From Pseudanabaena mucicola str. Chao 1806 (lineage in GTDB: Bacteria; Cyanobacteriota; Cyanobacteriia; Pseudanabaenales; Pseudanabaenaceae): a stretch of DNA of 64,000 nucleotides. Shown piece by piece: positions 53,733 to 61,297 of the stretch (the stretch's first letter is position 1; each line of letters begins with the position of its first letter). The position numbers and the translations under genes are program-made. The notes below the pieces were generated by a model. It saw only the letters and a list, made by a program, of their open reading frames with translations. It did no database searches and was not told the origin of the DNA. The stretch lies in contig NZ_CP097329.1 of the NCBI RefSeq assembly GCF_030323025.1, positions 1,147,001-1,211,000 on the forward strand. The letters run 5' to 3'.

Positions 53733-54005
53733 CTAATCTCCTAAATATATCTTTTTCATTTTGCGGCTAGGAAAAATTGTTTTTAGAAAAACACTTAATT
53801 CGCTCTCAACATAAGGTACACAATACACATATCCTTAAATAGCGACTATAAAAACTGATTGATTAGAATACTTATCAGAACTAGGATGCTCAATACTGTT
53901 TAACAAATATCCATCAGCGATCGCTTCCACAATATCTTCAAAAGATACACCTCTTTCCTGTTGGAGTAATTTATTTTTTTCATCACTCCAAATAAACGCT
54001 TTCAC
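53733..54005 (-). pseudogene. BrnT-like toxin, interrupted by one in-frame TAA
   Basis: From a GTG at 54005 the frame reads VKAFIWSDEKNKLLQQERGV, SFEDIVEAIADGYLLNSIEH, SDKYSNQSVFIVAI, then TAA (53835-53837), then without a frame change GYVYCVPYVESELSVFLKTI and FPSRKMKKIYLGD to a stop at 53733. This is the complete 90-residue BrnT/DUF497-type toxin, with the single nonsense codon the only visible defect. The typical order toxin-antitoxin (BrnT-BrnA) is kept with the gene at 53458-53727. Confidence 0.85.
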
Positions 54006-54089
54006 AATGTAAACCCAAATATCTCATAGCGATAACCTACAAACAATAAAAATTAGGGTGAGCCATTCATAGACTCATCCTAATACTAT

Positions 54090-54175
54090 ATGCAAAGCAA
54101 CTAACTACTTCACGATCGCCTATCCATCTCATAAACAACGATCGCCCCGCTAAAAAATCAACCAAACAGTGATCG
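54090..54175. repeat. HIP1-anchored repeat block 1
   Basis: About one and a half units of the island repeat (CGATCGCCTATCCATCTCAT, then CGATCGCCCCGCTAAAAAAT). It lies in the gap between the decayed toxin and the next TA pair. Confidence 0.65.
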
Positions 54176-54436
54176 CTATCTATATACATCTCTCCGATGA
54201 GCAACTTTAACCACAGTAACCACAAGTATTCGATCCTGTATTTCGTAAACAACGCGATAGTTACTAAAAACGCGAATTCTATAGAGATTGACTTCCCCTT
54301 TTAACTTCTTACATCCATCAGGGCGTGGATCATCTGCTAGTAACTCAATCTCTGAAATGATTACTTTTCGAGCAGTTTCATCAAGTTTGCGAAGCTCTTT
54401 CAAAGCAGATGGCTTAAAGCCAATTTCGTAAGGCAT
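54176..54436 (-). CDS. RelE/ParE-family toxin
   Basis: An 86-residue protein: MPYEIGFKPSALKELRKLDE, LADDPRPDGCKKLKGEVNLY, RIRVFSNYRVVYEI, VVKVAHRRDVYR. Complete RelE fold including the C-terminal HRRDVY block, which carries residues for ribosome-dependent mRNA cleavage. The antitoxin gene ends one base upstream. Probably functional. Confidence 0.88.
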   Translation of the reverse strand: MPYEIGFKPSALKELRKLDETARKVIISEIELLADDPRPDGCKKLKGEVNLYRIRVFSNYRVVYEIQDRILVVTVVKVAHRRDVYR

Positions 54437-54706
54437 CTAGACAATTCCTAATTCTTTTTTGACATCTACCAAGTTAATAAATCCATCCTCCTGTAAAGCA
54501 ATTTTTGCATCCGCAATATCTTCGGCATCTTCCATTTCTTCCAAAACTTGGTTTAGTATCATTCTAGAAGAAATAGACCCTACAGCTATATCCTTCTGAT
54601 TTTGACGAAACAAACGAACCAGCCTTAATAATTCTGGGATGTACTCTTCGGGAGTTTGTTCAAGTTCTGATAATAGTTCAAGACGTGGATTTATCATCAT
54701 ATTCAC
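54437..54706 (-). CDS. Antitoxin partner of RelE-type toxin
   Basis: An 89-residue protein: an N-terminal helical part (LELLSELEQTPEEYIPELLR) and an acidic C-terminal tail (EEMEDAEDIADAKIALQEDG). The acidic tail is the typical toxin-wrapping part of RelB/DinJ-like antitoxins. It directly abuts the toxin gene (stop 54437, toxin start 54436), so the two are co-translated. Confidence 0.82.
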   Translation of the reverse strand: MNMMINPRLELLSELEQTPEEYIPELLRLVRLFRQNQKDIAVGSISSRMILNQVLEEMEDAEDIADAKIALQEDGFINLVDVKKELGIV

Positions 54707-54794
54707 CTTTTACAAAATTTGTAAAAATTAGAGTGAGCTGGAATAACTCACCCTATCATTATAATTAAAAAAGTTTAGGATCTGTATCTAATCG

Positions 54795-54972
54795 CCTATT
54801 CATCCCATACAGCGATCGCCCCTCTAAAAATTAAACCAAACAGCGATCGCCTATCCAATCCACATAACCAAAAATCGCCCCTCTAAAAAATCAACCAAAC
54901 AACGATCGCCTATCCAATCCACATAACCAGCGATCACCCCTCAAAAAAATCAACCAAACTGCGATCGCGCCT
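54795..54972. repeat. HIP1-anchored repeat block 2
   Basis: Three tandem, imperfect units built as GCGATCGCCTATCCA-linker-AACCAGCGATCGCCCCTC-AAAAAATCAACCAAAC. The unit is about 56-60 bp and each half begins with a HIP1 octamer. The same block occurs in most gaps between island genes. Confidence 0.85.
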
Positions 54973-54973
54973 A

Positions 54974-55258
54974 CTAATAAACTTCATCATGAGAACCAAC
55001 GTTAAGAAGTACAATCTCCTCCTCATTAGTTTCTTTGTTTTTCTCAATCGAAAAAATGATCCGACAATCGTAACCGCAAGAACAAGCTCTCAACCCTTCA
55101 TATTCGCCCTTGAGACGATGGGACATTAAGTTAGGTGCAAAAATATCTTCCGTCATTTGCAGTAATGTTTTCTCAACTTGTTGCTGTAAATTAGCATTAC
55201 GATTGACAAACTTCTTCAAAGCCCTTTTGAACTTAGAAGTGACAACCAGCTTTCTCAT
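54974..55258 (-). CDS. YafQ/RelE-type mRNA interferase toxin
   Basis: A 94-residue protein: MRKLVVTSKFKRALKKFVNR, FAPNLMSHRLKGEYEGLRAC, YDCRIIFSIEK, VLLNVGSHDEVY. It matches the YafQ/StbE branch of RelE toxins, with the catalytic HDEVY end intact. Its start overlaps the antitoxin stop by 4 bp. Expected to cut mRNA on the ribosome when free. Confidence 0.88.
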   Translation of the reverse strand: MRKLVVTSKFKRALKKFVNRNANLQQQVEKTLLQMTEDIFAPNLMSHRLKGEYEGLRACSCGYDCRIIFSIEKNKETNEEEIVLLNVGSHDEVY

Positions 55259-55485
55259 ACTACCTCAGCATCATTCAGATAACTACGCAAATCCATAATG
55301 GCCGCCTCAGCCGTCTGAGATTTAAGAACTCCAGATCGATACTCTGCTAAACCTTCACGACATTCTTCAAGTATTTCTTTTCTTCTTACCTCAGCATTCC
55401 GTTTTCTCAGAATATCAATCAAGATTTCTTGCTGCTCTATCGATAATTGACTTACGGCATCAAGCGCACTTTCAAATGTAATCAT
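55255..55485 (-). CDS. Antitoxin partner of the YafQ-like toxin
   Basis: A 76-residue helical, acidic protein: MITFESALDAVSQLSIEQQE, ILIDILRKRNAEVRRKEILE, AAIMDLRSYLNDAEVV. Small helical antitoxins of this kind pair with YafQ/StbE toxins in cyanobacteria. It overlaps the toxin gene by 4 bp, so it is translationally coupled. Confidence 0.8.
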   Translation of the reverse strand: MITFESALDAVSQLSIEQQEILIDILRKRNAEVRRKEILEECREGLAEYRSGVLKSQTAEAAIMDLRSYLNDAEVV

Positions 55486-55579
55486 ATTAATAATTTTAGT
55501 TGCTAAAAGTTAGAGTGAATTCTAAAAACCTTTTTTATTATTATAACCAGAAACTTCTATTTGCTTGCTTAATTGCCTA

Positions 55580-55866
55580 TCCATTTCATAAACAGCGATC
55601 GCCTATGCATCCCCACAAACAACGATCGCCACTCAAAAAAATAAACCAATCAGCGATCGCCTATCCATACCATAAACAGCGATCGTCCCTCGAAACAAAT
55701 CAACCAGCGATCGCCTATCCAATCACCACAAACAGCGATCGCCCCTCTAAAAAATAAACCCAACAGCGATCGCCTATCCATCCCCACAAACAGCGATCGC
55801 CTATCCATTCCCACAAACAGCGATCGCCTATCCATTTCACAACCTGCGATCGCCCCCTCTAAAAAA
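55580..55866. repeat. HIP1-anchored repeat block 3 (largest)
   Basis: About six units, several being the short form GCGATCGCCTATCCAT(C/T)CCCACAAACA repeated in tandem. The translated minus strand gives spurious repeats of the type GRSLFVGMDRRSLF because unit length keeps the frame open. Confidence 0.88.
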
Positions 55867-55870
55867 GATC

Positions 55871-56512
55871 TCACACAATATCCTTACGATCTTGAGGAGA
55901 AAAATATAGAAGAACAGGCATATGCCTAACTCTGAATGATAATCCAGATTTATCATGCGTATGTTTAGAAAAAAATGCTAGTTCTCTCTTTTTACAGGGT
56001 TCACAACTATAATCTGGCAAATTTTGCGTAGTTAAGAACTCTTGCCATTTAATCATTACGCGATTTACATTTTTCCCAAAGACATAAATAAAAAGTCCTC
56101 CATTATTTTGATTAGTATCACCCGTTGTATATCTAGTAGTAAGTTGGTTAAAGCCTTTCCATAGCCAGTCATAATCATTATGCTTTTTTGCTTCTCCAAT
56201 CCAGATATAATCTTTTTTTCTTACCACTAAATCGGCATGACCTCCAATCTTTTCATCATGTGACGCTTTATAGCCCATAGATGAAAGCATATCCTTTATA
56301 TCAATTGTTAATCTATCCTCGCTGTCACCTTGACGAACCTCAGGATTTTCTTGAATACGTTTGATAATTTGATCAATATCTATGTATAGATTTTCAATGA
56401 ATTCATCATAGTCATCTGGATTGTATCTACGCAAAAAGTCACCAAATTCAGGAACTAATTCTCCCAGAGCTTTTAAATTTCTGAGACTGAACAATATATT
56501 TTCATCAAACAT
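55871..56512 (-). CDS. Mrr-like PD-(D/E)XK nuclease, third gene of an uncharacterised operon
   Basis: A 213-residue protein. Its centre has a restriction-endonuclease fold: Glu65 in SEDRLTIDI, Asp94 in GHADLVV, Glu107/Lys109 in WIGEAKK and the motif-IV Gln in FNQLTTRY (123). That is the full PD-(D/E)XK set. An N-terminal helical part (LRNLKALGELVPEFGDFLRR) and a C-terminal segment with CEPC (170-173) flank it. It should bind Mg2+ and cut nucleic acid. It overlaps the gene upstream by 8 bp and forms a coupled three-gene operon with two unrecognised proteins. Position in a defence-like island and nuclease fold suggest an anti-phage effector. That is inference. Confidence 0.8.
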   Translation of the reverse strand: MFDENILFSLRNLKALGELVPEFGDFLRRYNPDDYDEFIENLYIDIDQIIKRIQENPEVRQGDSEDRLTIDIKDMLSSMGYKASHDEKIGGHADLVVRKKDYIWIGEAKKHNDYDWLWKGFNQLTTRYTTGDTNQNNGGLFIYVFGKNVNRVMIKWQEFLTTQNLPDYSCEPCKKRELAFFSKHTHDKSGLSFRVRHMPVLLYFSPQDRKDIV

Positions 56513-56921
56513 GAGTTAATGTAATTTTTTTAACTAAAGAACTGGGAGAAAAGTACATAAAGACTTTATCTTCAAAATTTTCAACTAACTCTCCTGTTTC
56601 AGGATTATAAAGAGTTTTTGTTCTATCAGCAATTTTTACTTCAGAAACTGTCAAAGGCAAAGGGATAGTTTCATCATCGATTCTAAGTTCAAAGTTTACT
56701 TCTAGTAAATTAGTGCTATCTCCAGTTATATAAGGAATAGCTGCCAGTAAATCTTCATTTTTGTATTTATCACTAACGACCTTTCTTAAACTGCCATAAG
56801 TGATATGCGATATCTTTGGAGATCGAAGTAAATAATCTAAAATCTCAACACAAATTTCGGCTTTAGAGCTATTTCCTAAATCTTTATTAATTTGCGTTAT
56901 GATTTGTTGTCTATTATTCAT
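56505..56921 (-). CDS. Unrecognised protein, second gene of the nuclease operon
   Basis: A 138-residue soluble protein. The N-terminal third is helical (QQIITQINKDLGNSSKAEIC, VEILDYLLRSPKISHITYGS) and looks like a winged-helix-like segment (TYGSLRKVVSDKY). The rest is beta-rich (NLLEVNFELRIDDETIPLPL, VFMYFSPSSLVKKITLTHV). I recognise no family. It overlaps the 371-residue gene by 8 bp and the nuclease by 8 bp, so the three proteins are probably made in fixed ratio and may form a complex; a DNA-recognition or regulatory role is possible. Confidence 0.75.
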   Translation of the reverse strand: MNNRQQIITQINKDLGNSSKAEICVEILDYLLRSPKISHITYGSLRKVVSDKYKNEDLLAAIPYITGDSTNLLEVNFELRIDDETIPLPLTVSEVKIADRTKTLYNPETGELVENFEDKVFMYFSPSSLVKKITLTHV

Positions 56922-58029
56922 TGTTTTTACTCTTATTAAGATACTTATCTATCTTTTCAAGAACGAAATTATAATCGTCACTGCTGTAACACTTTCTTAT
57001 AATTGCCTCATTAAGCTCCTGCTTTGTTGCATTCAAGGTGTAAAATTGTGCAGGTAAGAGAAGTTCTGGTTGAGTTTTCACCTCATTTACGTTTATAAAA
57101 TCCCATAAAATAGCTATATGATATGCATTAATATGATCTACTGAGTTCTTACCAGATTTATGATATGTTTCTTCTCTTAAATCAATCATATCTTTTCGCA
57201 TCTTTTCTCTCTTTATAGACCCTTCATCAGTTGTAAAATATAGTTCACTAACCTTGCCTTCATTAGAATCATAAAGCCTATCGATCAGAGGAAAGAAATT
57301 TATGTTTTCATTTAATGTGTGCTTAACATCTATGAGTTTTGATGCAAGCTTATTAAATTGCTCTGATAGCGCTAAAAAAGAATTTTTTCTTTCTTGGTGA
57401 GATAATCCTTCTGTAAAAATATCAATCCGAATCTCTATCAAATCTTTTTTCTTCCATATAACTACAGCATCAAAAAACTGACGATAAGAAGTTTTTACAC
57501 CTAAAATCTCATCATATTCGCTGAGATCTCTTTTAGTTTCAGGACTGAAATCTAATGTTGAAATTGGAACTCTCTCAGTTAATAAACGCTTCGAGCAAAA
57601 AACAAGCGATAAATTTTCTTCAGATTCTAAAATATCAACAAGACTCAATTTTAGGTCATTTCTTCTAGGATTTTCTAATTCCTCTTTTGGTAAAGTAAAT
57701 GGATAAAGCTTACTAAAGCCAGATTGTTCAATTTCGTATGATTGAAGTGAATCAATTAATTTTCTGATTATTGACATTTCAACCTTGAAGAAACGAATAG
57801 CTTTTTCTCCTACTAACAAATGCTCACAATACAACTCCTTTAAATTATCAAAATTTCTTGAATATTTATTGCTATCTTTCTCTACCTCCTCAATAATCTT
57901 ATGAATTGTGTTAGTCCATCCATTACTTGAGGGAAGCTCACAATTTGTCAGCATAGTTCTCATAGTTGGAAATGGAACCTTTCTTTCACGAAAGCTATTG
58001 AGTAACAAAGAAAAAGATTTTACAGACAT
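56914..58029 (-). CDS. Unrecognised 371-residue protein, first gene of the nuclease operon
   Basis: A soluble protein without signal peptide or membrane helices. The N-terminal region is helical (FSLLLNSFRERKVPFPTMRT, WTNTIHKIIEEVEKDSNKYS). The middle has alternating beta strands (LSLVFCSKRLLTERVPISTL, FFDAVVIWKKKDLIEIRIDI), and the end is helical (LNEAIIRKCYSSDDYNFVLE). No Walker, helicase or nuclease motif is seen. The sequence is AT-rich with few HIP1 sites, unlike the surrounding repeats, which suggests recent transfer. As first gene of the operon it may be the sensor or scaffold. Unknown function; real gene status is strong because of length and tight overlaps. Confidence 0.75.
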   Translation of the reverse strand: MSVKSFSLLLNSFRERKVPFPTMRTMLTNCELPSSNGWTNTIHKIIEEVEKDSNKYSRNFDNLKELYCEHLLVGEKAIRFFKVEMSIIRKLIDSLQSYEIEQSGFSKLYPFTLPKEELENPRRNDLKLSLVDILESEENLSLVFCSKRLLTERVPISTLDFSPETKRDLSEYDEILGVKTSYRQFFDAVVIWKKKDLIEIRIDIFTEGLSHQERKNSFLALSEQFNKLASKLIDVKHTLNENINFFPLIDRLYDSNEGKVSELYFTTDEGSIKREKMRKDMIDLREETYHKSGKNSVDHINAYHIAILWDFINVNEVKTQPELLLPAQFYTLNATKQELNEAIIRKCYSSDDYNFVLEKIDKYLNKSKNNE

Positions 58030-58070
58030 TTATGATTCTAGTTTAACTTGATGACTGTTAAGTATAACAT

Positions 58071-58106
58071 ATGATTGTTAGCTCATTTAACAGAACAAAT
58101 AATGAA
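58071..58106 (-). promoter_or_regulatory. Candidate promoter of the three-gene nuclease operon
   Basis: Minus strand TATACT (58071-58076) lies about 42 bases before the ATG at 58029, with AT-rich DNA and weak -35-like TTGTTC/TTAAAT upstream. An inverted repeat TGTTAA...TTAACA (about 58066-58102) brackets it and could be an operator. Support is only by pattern. Confidence 0.35.
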
Positions 58107-58170
58107 AATATGTTAGGTAAATTATTATTTCCGTAAGCTGCGATTTTATCTGTGAAATGAATAGGCGATT

Positions 58171-58277
58171 CTATGCAGCAATTTGCTGATAATCAATCTC
58201 TGGAATACCCACCCGTTCTTTAGCGTGTTCAATCGCCATACTACAAAGTTGACCATCCTCATCCAAATACAATTCAG
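58171..58277 (-). pseudogene. DUF2283 fragment joined to the HNH gene end
   Basis: Directly after the HNH stop the minus strand reads TELYLDEDGQLCSMAIEHAK and VGIPEIDYQQIAA, then TAG. This is the second half of the DUF2283 gene at 59306-59503 (LLDLDEDGQLCSMTIEHAK...EIDYQQVAA). The start half is missing. A duplication or recombination 1.1 kb away from the intact copy created it. Confidence 0.85.
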
Positions 58278-58730
58278 TTAAACCTCACATATATCATCCT
58301 CTGGCGGATGCAACCCTGTTTGAGTCCAAAAAAGTCTCGTAGCGCGGATCGAGTCCTCTTGCGGATATCTCAGATCGTTAAGATCGAAGCGATCGCAGGT
58401 TGCTCGACCGACTGCCGTAATCCCCTTAATTTCAGTACCGTTATTTATCCAAACAAAATTTTCTGACCAGTATTGCTTGCGAGGATTAAAAATTGGCACG
58501 ACTTCCTGAGTTTGGGGATCGATCGCTTCAACAAAGTTATAGCGTCTCTCATTGCAACGGCGGCAAGCAAGCGCAAGATTATCAACATTATCCGAGCCTC
58601 CTAGCGATACAGGAATCAGGTGATCAAGAGTAAATCGAGAAGCACTAAGTCGCTCTGGTGAATGGCAATATTCACAAACAAATTTTGCCCGTTCGCGGAC
58701 AATTTGCCTTATAGCATCAGGAATTGACAT
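58278..58730 (-). CDS. HNH endonuclease
   Basis: About 150 residues from MSIPDAIRQIVRERAKFVCE. HNH motif: CEYCHSPERL, FTLDHLIPVSLGGSDNVDNL (His), NLALACRRCNERRYN, with two zinc CxxC knuckles. Stand-alone HNH proteins of this size are common in cyanobacterial genomes and may act in defence or be selfish nicking enzymes. The C-terminus (DDICEV) ends exactly where a DUF2283 fragment begins, so the last residues may be altered. The start overlaps the 80-residue upstream gene by 14 bp. Confidence 0.88.
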   Translation of the reverse strand: MSIPDAIRQIVRERAKFVCEYCHSPERLSASRFTLDHLIPVSLGGSDNVDNLALACRRCNERRYNFVEAIDPQTQEVVPIFNPRKQYWSENFVWINNGTEIKGITAVGRATCDRFDLNDLRYPQEDSIRATRLFWTQTGLHPPEDDICEV

Positions 58731-58959
58731 TTTGAGCAGCAAGCATTGCATTAATATGAGTAAAAATCCGATCTAGCTCTCCAATGGTTTCTAATTCAGG
58801 AATCTCTTCAACAGAAAGCGGTTCTACTTTTCTTTTCTCTAAAAGCAACTCCATCCGATCCTGTAGGCGATTGCTAAACTTAAACAGATTGAGATTTCCA
58901 ACCTTCTCGACACAAATCTCATGAATTAGCAATGACGGTTTGACAAGTGTTGCAGTCAT
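58717..58959 (-). CDS. Small partner protein upstream of the HNH gene, unknown
   Basis: An 80-residue protein: LVKPSLLIHEICVEKVGNLN, LFKFSNRLQDRMELLLEKRK, LETIGELDRIFTHINAMLAA. Helical and charged, soluble, no recognised family. It overlaps the HNH gene by 14 bp. Small genes in this position often pair with HNH nucleases in cyanobacteria, perhaps as antitoxin or regulator. Inferred from context. Confidence 0.65.
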   Translation of the reverse strand: MTATLVKPSLLIHEICVEKVGNLNLFKFSNRLQDRMELLLEKRKVEPLSVEEIPELETIGELDRIFTHINAMLAAQNVNS

Positions 58960-58989
58960 AAATTTACTCTGATTGACTAGATTATTAAT

Positions 58990-59199
58990 TCAAACGCGAT
59001 ATTTTTGTTGATCATCAATAACCATGTGATGATTAGCAGCAATTAATTCGGGAATCATTTGTTTAAGTTTATTAGTCAGGCGATCGAGGTTATCAGCTTC
59101 CGTCACCAAGCCCAAAATATCTGGACTTTCAGCAACCCAGACCTGAGCCTCTTGATCCCAAAACGCCTCAATTTTGTAATGACTAGTCATGCACAACAA
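58990..59199 (-). CDS. DUF1902-like small protein
   Basis: A 69-residue protein: YKIEAFWDQEAQVWVAESPD, ILGLVTEADNLDRLTNKLKQ, IPELIAANH. It matches the DUF1902/HicB-like small beta-alpha fold of TA-associated proteins. The start may be the internal ATG of MTSHYKIEAF (59190). HicB-like antitoxins usually pair with HicA; no HicA is seen nearby, so it is an orphan. Confidence 0.75.
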   Translation of the reverse strand: MLCMTSHYKIEAFWDQEAQVWVAESPDILGLVTEADNLDRLTNKLKQMIPELIAANHHMVIDDQQKYRV

Positions 59200-59305
59200 C
59201 CGATTAACTTAGTTTCTATTATAGCTATTGATGAATAGGCGATCGCCGCACTCATAAACCTATCAGCAATCAAGCGATTTTACCCATGAAATGAATGGGT
59301 GATTT

Positions 59306-59503
59306 CTAAGCAGCAACCTGTTGATAATCAATCTCTGGAATACCCACCATTTCTTTAGCGTGTTCAATTGTCATACTGCAAAGCTGACCATCCTCATCTA
59401 AATCCAACAAAGTATTCTCATCTAAATCCCGTGTTTCCGCAGGTGCTTTTTGAGAAAAGACGATATACAGAGTGTCAGTATCCGCAAAATATCTGGTTTT
59501 CAT
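59306..59503 (-). CDS. DUF2283-family protein
   Basis: A 65-residue protein: MKTRYFADTDTLYIVFSQKA, ETRDLDENTLLDLDEDGQLC, SMTIEHAKEMVGIPEIDYQ. DUF2283 proteins are small beta proteins often next to DUF4258 or TA genes; a role as antitoxin is suspected. A truncated second copy is at 58171-58277. No DUF4258 partner is adjacent here. Confidence 0.85.
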   Translation of the reverse strand: MKTRYFADTDTLYIVFSQKAPAETRDLDENTLLDLDEDGQLCSMTIEHAKEMVGIPEIDYQQVAA

Positions 59504-59587
59504 GTTTCTAGCCCCTTGAAGTTTCTATCAAAAAAAAGGCGTAACGTTTATACTAGTGTTTAAACATTTCTCTTGTGAAATATTATT

Positions 59588-59839
59588 ATGACTGAAGTAA
59601 TCCTTGACATCAAAACATGGGGCAATAACTTAGGAGTCCGACTTCCCGCCGCGATCGCTCGTGCTGCCCATCTCCACGTCAACCAAAGAGTCAAACTATC
59701 TGTTGTCGATAATCAAGTCCTGATTACACCTGTAGACGAGCCATTAACCCTTGAACAAAGACTAGCTAAATTTGATCCAGCCCGACATGGTGGCGAAGTG
59801 ATGGCAACATCTCAAAGGCTCGGCGCAGAGCAATGGTAA
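59588..59839 (+). CDS. mazE: MazE/AbrB-fold antitoxin
   Basis: An 83-residue protein: ILDIKTWGNNLGVRLPAAIA, RAAHLHVNQRVKLSVVDNQV, LITPVDEPLTLEQRLAKFDP. The swapped-hairpin AbrB DNA-binding part comes first and an acidic tail (residues 55-83) follows, as in MazE. It overlaps the MazF gene by 7 bp. The only clear TA pair on the plus strand here. Confidence 0.9.
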   Translation: MTEVILDIKTWGNNLGVRLPAAIARAAHLHVNQRVKLSVVDNQVLITPVDEPLTLEQRLAKFDPARHGGEVMATSQRLGAEQW

Positions 59840-60201
59840 AAAAGCTATGGATACCCGATCGCCAAGACATTATCTGGATCGACTGCAATCTACAGGTTGG
59901 ACAGGAAATGAAAGACGTTCATCCTTTTCTAGTACTATCACCACGCATTTTTAATGACAAAACAGCGATCGTAATTGGTTTACCGATGACAACAGCCGCA
60001 TACAATGCCGACAACCCTTTTGCAATCTCCGTCGGAAAAGTCGCAGGACGTAAAGCCAGTAAAACTAGTTATGTTCTCTGTCATCAGCCCAAATCCTTTG
60101 ATTGGCGATTACGCGGGGCAAAACCTCATCCTCTGGGCAAGCTGAACAGTGAATTATTTGCTCAAGTGTGCGATCGCCTTAATCAAATAATCCAGTTGTA
60201 A
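59833..60201 (+). CDS. mazF: MazF/PemK-type mRNA interferase toxin
   Basis: A 122-residue protein: PDRQDIIWIDCNLQVGQEMK, HPFLVLSPRIFNDKTAIVIG, LPMTTAAYNADNPFAI, KTSYVLCHQPKSFDWRLRGA. The PemK/MazF barrel with the S/T residue in LPMTT and conserved Arg in FDWRLRGAK is intact. It cuts single-stranded mRNA at specific short sites; the site is unknown. Coupled to mazE by overlap. Confidence 0.92.
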   Translation: MVKKLWIPDRQDIIWIDCNLQVGQEMKDVHPFLVLSPRIFNDKTAIVIGLPMTTAAYNADNPFAISVGKVAGRKASKTSYVLCHQPKSFDWRLRGAKPHPLGKLNSELFAQVCDRLNQIIQL

Positions 60202-60329
60202 GATTTACTTCAGGTATTATCGGAAAACCCAAAAGCGCTTTTTCTATTTGCCAGCTTGTAATGTGATTTTTTAATCTTAGAGGCGATCGCCTCACTCATA
60301 AATCTATCAACAAGCAATCAAGCAATTCT

Positions 60330-60360
60330 ATCTATGAAATGAATAGGCGATCGCCCTTTA
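60330..60360. repeat. HIP1-anchored repeat, inverted partial unit
   Basis: GAAATGAATAGGCGATCGCC is the complement of the unit half GGCGATCGCCTATTCATTTC. Similar inverted halves are at about 58157 and 59233, so orientation switches between 58 and 60.4 kb. Confidence 0.6.
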
Positions 60361-60366
60361 AAAAAT

Positions 60367-60582
60367 TTATCTCTGTCTTTGAGAAATCTCTAAAAGCACC
60401 TGACACAGAATAATTTCAGGAGATTCTTTAATATCATCGCCTTCATGCTTATGATGGGGAAAAGTAGAAACTTCAGCATGGTGGGGAGCGTTATCATAGC
60501 GAAAAATCATGACTTGATTTTCATCCATATTTGGAAATTCTCGAATCGTTTGCTCAATCTCGATAAAATAAGCCTCAATCAT
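60367..60582 (-). CDS. TumE-family toxin (DUF6516)
   Basis: A 71-residue protein: YFIEIEQTIREFPNMDENQV, MIFRYDNAPHHAEVSTFPHH, KHEGDDIKESPEIILCQVLL. The RYDNAPHH...FPHHKH signature is typical of TumE-type toxins. The length is short relative to about 100 residues in relatives: the N-terminal part preceding MIEAYF is missing or contributed by a different start. It overlaps the upstream gene by 4 bp. Confidence 0.8.
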   Translation of the reverse strand: MIEAYFIEIEQTIREFPNMDENQVMIFRYDNAPHHAEVSTFPHHKHEGDDIKESPEIILCQVLLEISQRQR

Positions 60583-60887
60583 CTCAACTCGCTAAGCTGC
60601 ATCTGATTGTGACAAAGCATTTCGTACAAACCTGACCAAACCATAAAATCTGCATCATCTCCTAAAATACCTTGAGAAAATCTCTCTTGAAAGTCTTCAG
60701 AAGTCATTTGATATTTTTGTTCAAATTCTTTTAAATCCAATCGCAAATTTAAGATCCCTTTCTGTAATTCTGCAATTTGATAGGAAATAATATTCCTTGC
60801 AAACATCTCAGTATCTTGCACCTGACTTAAAATTTTTCTAAGTCTTTGTTCTGTTTGTGGTTCAACCGATAGATGAAAGTCAATCAT
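60579..60887 (-). CDS. TumA-like antitoxin
   Basis: A 102-residue helical protein: FHLSVEPQTEQRLRKILSQV, FARNIISYQIAELQKGILNL, YQMTSEDFQERFSQGILGDD. It lies directly upstream of the TumE-like gene with a 4-bp overlap. Helical antitoxins in this position are standard for the TumE group. Confidence 0.75.
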   Translation of the reverse strand: MIDFHLSVEPQTEQRLRKILSQVQDTEMFARNIISYQIAELQKGILNLRLDLKEFEQKYQMTSEDFQERFSQGILGDDADFMVWSGLYEMLCHNQMQLSELR

Positions 60888-60955
60888 AGTTTTTTGTTGA
60901 AATGATGGTGATAGATTTTATTTTAACCTTCAAGATAATGTATGAAAGGCGATCG

Positions 60956-61297
60956 CTAAGCCACTGCAAACTCAGTTAACTTCCGAGTCTCAGGGTCATG
61001 AAAAGCCAAAACAATATCAGACTTAGGGATACCTTCCGTTAACAACTCATTAGCAATACCATCCTCAGTCCAATCCTCTTCAATATAAACTTTCTCATTT
61101 TTAATGCGAACGTGAACATGAGTATTATTAATTCTTTTCTGATTAACCCAATCTATCGACTTCCATAGATAATGATCATGGACTTCATCAAAAATCAAGC
61201 AGGTTTGATATTTTTTTCTAGCCGAGCGATTAGCAAGATGATCATGCTCAGTTAATATATTTTTAATGATTTGACGATAGTTAATTAGCTTGTCCAT
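60956..61297 (-). CDS. xisI: XisI-family protein
   Basis: A 113-residue protein: INYRQIIKNILTEHDHLANR, YQTCLIFDEVHDHYLWKSID, VHVRIKNEKVYIEEDWTEDG, KSDIVLAFHDPETRKLTEFA. It is the XisI family, first found as a controller of fdxN-element excision in Nostoc and now known as a widespread, multicopy cyanobacterial pair with XisH. The start overlaps the end of xisH by 13 bp. No fdxN element or recombinase is present, so here it is probably a TA- or defence-like pair. Confidence 0.9.
   Translation of the reverse strand: MDKLINYRQIIKNILTEHDHLANRSARKKYQTCLIFDEVHDHYLWKSIDWVNQKRINNTHVHVRIKNEKVYIEEDWTEDGIANELLTEGIPKSDIVLAFHDPETRKLTEFAVA

Noticed and set aside
55580-55874. Open frames on both strands with repeated peptides of the type GRSLFVGMDRRSL
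   Set aside because: They are translations of the HIP1-anchored DNA repeat, whose unit length keeps a frame open. No start signal or conserved protein fits. The same applies to frames at 54067-54252 and 63105-63290.
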